A model generated the notes under the pieces. That model was not told where the DNA came from, did not search any database, and saw only the letters and a program-made list of their open reading frames with translations. 7,465 nt of DNA from JAPLST01 sp964397565 (GTDB taxonomy: Bacteria > Auribacterota > UBA3054 > JAPLST01), in assembly GCA_964397565.1 (NCBI GenBank), contig CAYNJC010000072.1, forward strand, positions 1 through 7,465. The letters run 5' to 3'. Positions 6,471 through 7,465 of this stretch are shown one piece after another; positions within the stretch are counted from its first letter, which is position 1, and each line of letters opens with the position of its first letter. A program made the translations under genes and the position numbers.

Positions 6471-7417
6471 TAGAGATTGAGCGAGTCCCCATAGTCAATC
6501 GGGTCGCGCTGCGTCCATCTTCCCGCCACCGGATCGTAGACGCGATAGGCGTACAAGTACAACTTCGCGTCGGACAGGTATTCCTTGGTCGAGAACGTGT
6601 AGCGCGGGGTGAATGGTCCATTTGTCGCATAGCAGTTCCCAAAGGCGTCGTAGCGGAATGTGCTATTCGCTGCACCATCGGGATTCAACACAACCAGCGT
6701 GTCACCACGATGGTTGCTCAAATAATAGTGCGGCTTGGCCGGCGAGTCCAGCACTTCCACTTCGGCAATGACATCGCCAATGCCTTCAGCCACGCCCAGC
6801 CCGCGCACATACCAGCGCGTCATCTCGTTGTTCCCATTGAACTCCGCCAAAGTCACCGGCCCTTGACACGCATCGTAACGCCAAACCAATGAATTGGTGC
6901 TTGGGCCGATTCCCACCGCAATGCGCTCGTTGCGCGAGTTGTACTTGAACTCATTGGCGAAATTCGTGCCGACGATCTTGACCAGTTTGTTTTGCACGTT
7001 GTAATAATAGCAATTCGTGACGTTTTTGACAATGCTGGTGGCCAAGTTGCCGGCAAGATCATACCAGTAGCGCGACGAGGCCGATTGCGAGCCGCGCCAG
7101 ATGTTGGTTATCTTGTTGGCGATGGTGAAGCTGTAGGCGTCGGGCGTGGCCGCGCCGGTCTTCTTCATGACGCGGTTTTGCGCCTGGTCGTAACCGAAGA
7201 CGTTGCTCTCACCGGCGACGGTCTCATTGGTCAGTTGATCGCGCTGGTCGTAGGCGAAGGTGTAGGTCTGGCTGTCGCCCTCGATGGATTCGCCCAGACT
7301 GGTGATCTGCTGGGCGTCGTTGTAGGCGTAGGTCAGGGCGAGTTTCTGGACGCTGTTGTAGCTGCCGTTGACGGCCGAGATGCGCTCCTCGCTGTCATAG
7401 GTGAGCGTGCGGCTCAT
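6008..7417 (-). CDS. Short Rhs/YD-repeat protein with core domain and novel C-terminal tip
   Basis: 469 residues. Residues 1-215 hold YD repeats (LTYDSEERISAVNG, YWYDLAGNLATS, FKYNSRNERIAV). Residues about 228-331 are the Rhs-associated core: YYLSNHRGDT, FRYDAFGN, LYAYRVYDP, GRWTQRDPIDYG, NLYQFCGNNPITKVDADG. The paired Asp-Pro steps (295-296, 305-306) match positions conserved in self-cleaving Rhs/TcC cores. The last 138 residues (332-469) are a different, AT-rich tip: Pro-rich at both ends, with a charged helical middle (about 371-420). I recognise no toxin fold or catalytic motif in it. Full Rhs proteins usually exceed 1000 residues; this one lacks shell, PAAR and signal peptide. An in-frame TGA six bases before ATG 7417 shows the gene is not simply continued upstream. 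AAGAG seven bases before the ATG is a weak ribosome site. It is probably an orphan core-tip cassette, expressed with the overlapping TPR gene. Confidence 0.88.
   Translation of the reverse strand: MSRTLTYDSEERISAVNGSYNSVQKLALTYAYNDAQQITSLGESIEGDSQTYTFAYDQRDQLTNETVAGESNVFGYDQAQNRVMKKTGAATPDAYSFTIANKITNIWRGSQSASSRYWYDLAGNLATSIVKNVTNCYYYNVQNKLVKIVGTNFANEFKYNSRNERIAVGIGPSTNSLVWRYDACQGPVTLAEFNGNNEMTRWYVRGLGVAEGIGDVIAEVEVLDSPAKPHYYLSNHRGDTLVVLNPDGAANSTFRYDAFGNCYATNGPFTPRYTFSTKEYLSDAKLYLYAYRVYDPVAGRWTQRDPIDYGDSLNLYQFCGNNPITKVDADGREPINASAPAPPFRQSQQPIRNPYIKSPNQLSPPPDLAHHSEVEKESIAETVEHMCEERAKAQRLKEEGPIRLPSLESIERKQKAANQAMQTNRDGNGSLVKNNDGTVTYKPPKNPSAPKTPMKPPTIDRTPRMENDG
6975..7127 (-). repeat. Direct repeat, copy 2 of the 153-bp Rhs block (inside the intact gene)
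   Basis: This encodes residues about 98-148 of the Rhs protein and is about 95% identical to 4123-4275. On the side towards the gene start, matching continues for a few bases after a 6-base gap (TAGGC) and then ends. Confidence 0.85.
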
Positions 7418-7465
7418 TTGTCAACTCTTAGTGTACATTGTACGCCTGACCCCACTCTGCCGCCC
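7416..7465 (-). repeat. Upstream boundary motif set, intact Rhs copy
   Basis: On the minus strand the order is GGGCGG, then TGGGGTCAGGCGT, then the palindrome GTACAATGTAC (7433-7443), then TTGACAAAT running into the Rhs ATG. The blocks recur before the Rhs remnant at 4306-4341. From memory, GGGGTCAGG-type starts are found at repeated elements linked to REP-associated tyrosine transposases in several phyla. No transposase gene is present here, so a mobile origin is only a suggestion. The window ends inside this region. Confidence 0.55.

Noticed and set aside
7395..7423. TTGACA followed by TATGAC on the minus strand as a promoter
   Set aside because: The spacing is about 19 bases and the -10-like box lies inside the Rhs coding region. 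TTGACA overlaps the stop and start context and would place transcription after the ATG.

Overview
The window reads as chromosomal accessory DNA from a Gram-negative-type bacterium with an exosortase system. Two secreted beta-propeller/Ig-like proteins carry PEP-CTERM sorting signals, intergenic DNA is dense in REP-like hairpins, and a short Rhs (YD-repeat) gene is present. This mix, with the Asn/Thr/Gly-rich 'GTN' style of the secreted proteins, suggests the PVC superphylum (Kiritimatiellota, Lentisphaerota or Verrucomicrobiota). That placement is inference only; no rRNA or marker gene is present.

Left part (1-3484, plus strand, visibly GC-rich): the 3' part of one secreted protein gene is followed 11 bases later by a complete 918-residue paralogue. 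They share an N-terminal propeller-like region and a roughly 80-90 residue Ig-like module (one copy in the first, two in the second). Both ends are odd. The first gene carries one extra base (T654) that takes its PEP-CTERM segment out of frame. The second gene's PEP-CTERM runs into a 15-bp tandem duplication that supplies its last codons and stop.

Middle (3485-3851): no credible gene. It holds several perfect stem-loops, including an inverted pair with equal geometry and complementary loops. Next comes a minus-strand Rhs gene remnant (3852-4307) containing a 153-bp block about 95% identical to part of the intact Rhs gene further right.

Right part (4374-7417, minus strand): an Rhs gene of 469 residues, made only of YD repeats, the Rhs-associated core and a new C-terminal tip, overlaps by 4 bases a gene for an exported transglutaminase-like/TPR protein. 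The Rhs core is GC-rich; the tip and the TPR gene are AT-rich. This is the layout of an Rhs core-tip plus downstream partner cassette, with an orphan core fragment on the far side. The intact Rhs gene and the remnant are both preceded by the same ordered motifs (GGGCGG, GTCAGGCGT, TTGACAAAT), which may mark a cassette boundary. Whether the tip is a toxin and the TPR protein its partner is unproven.
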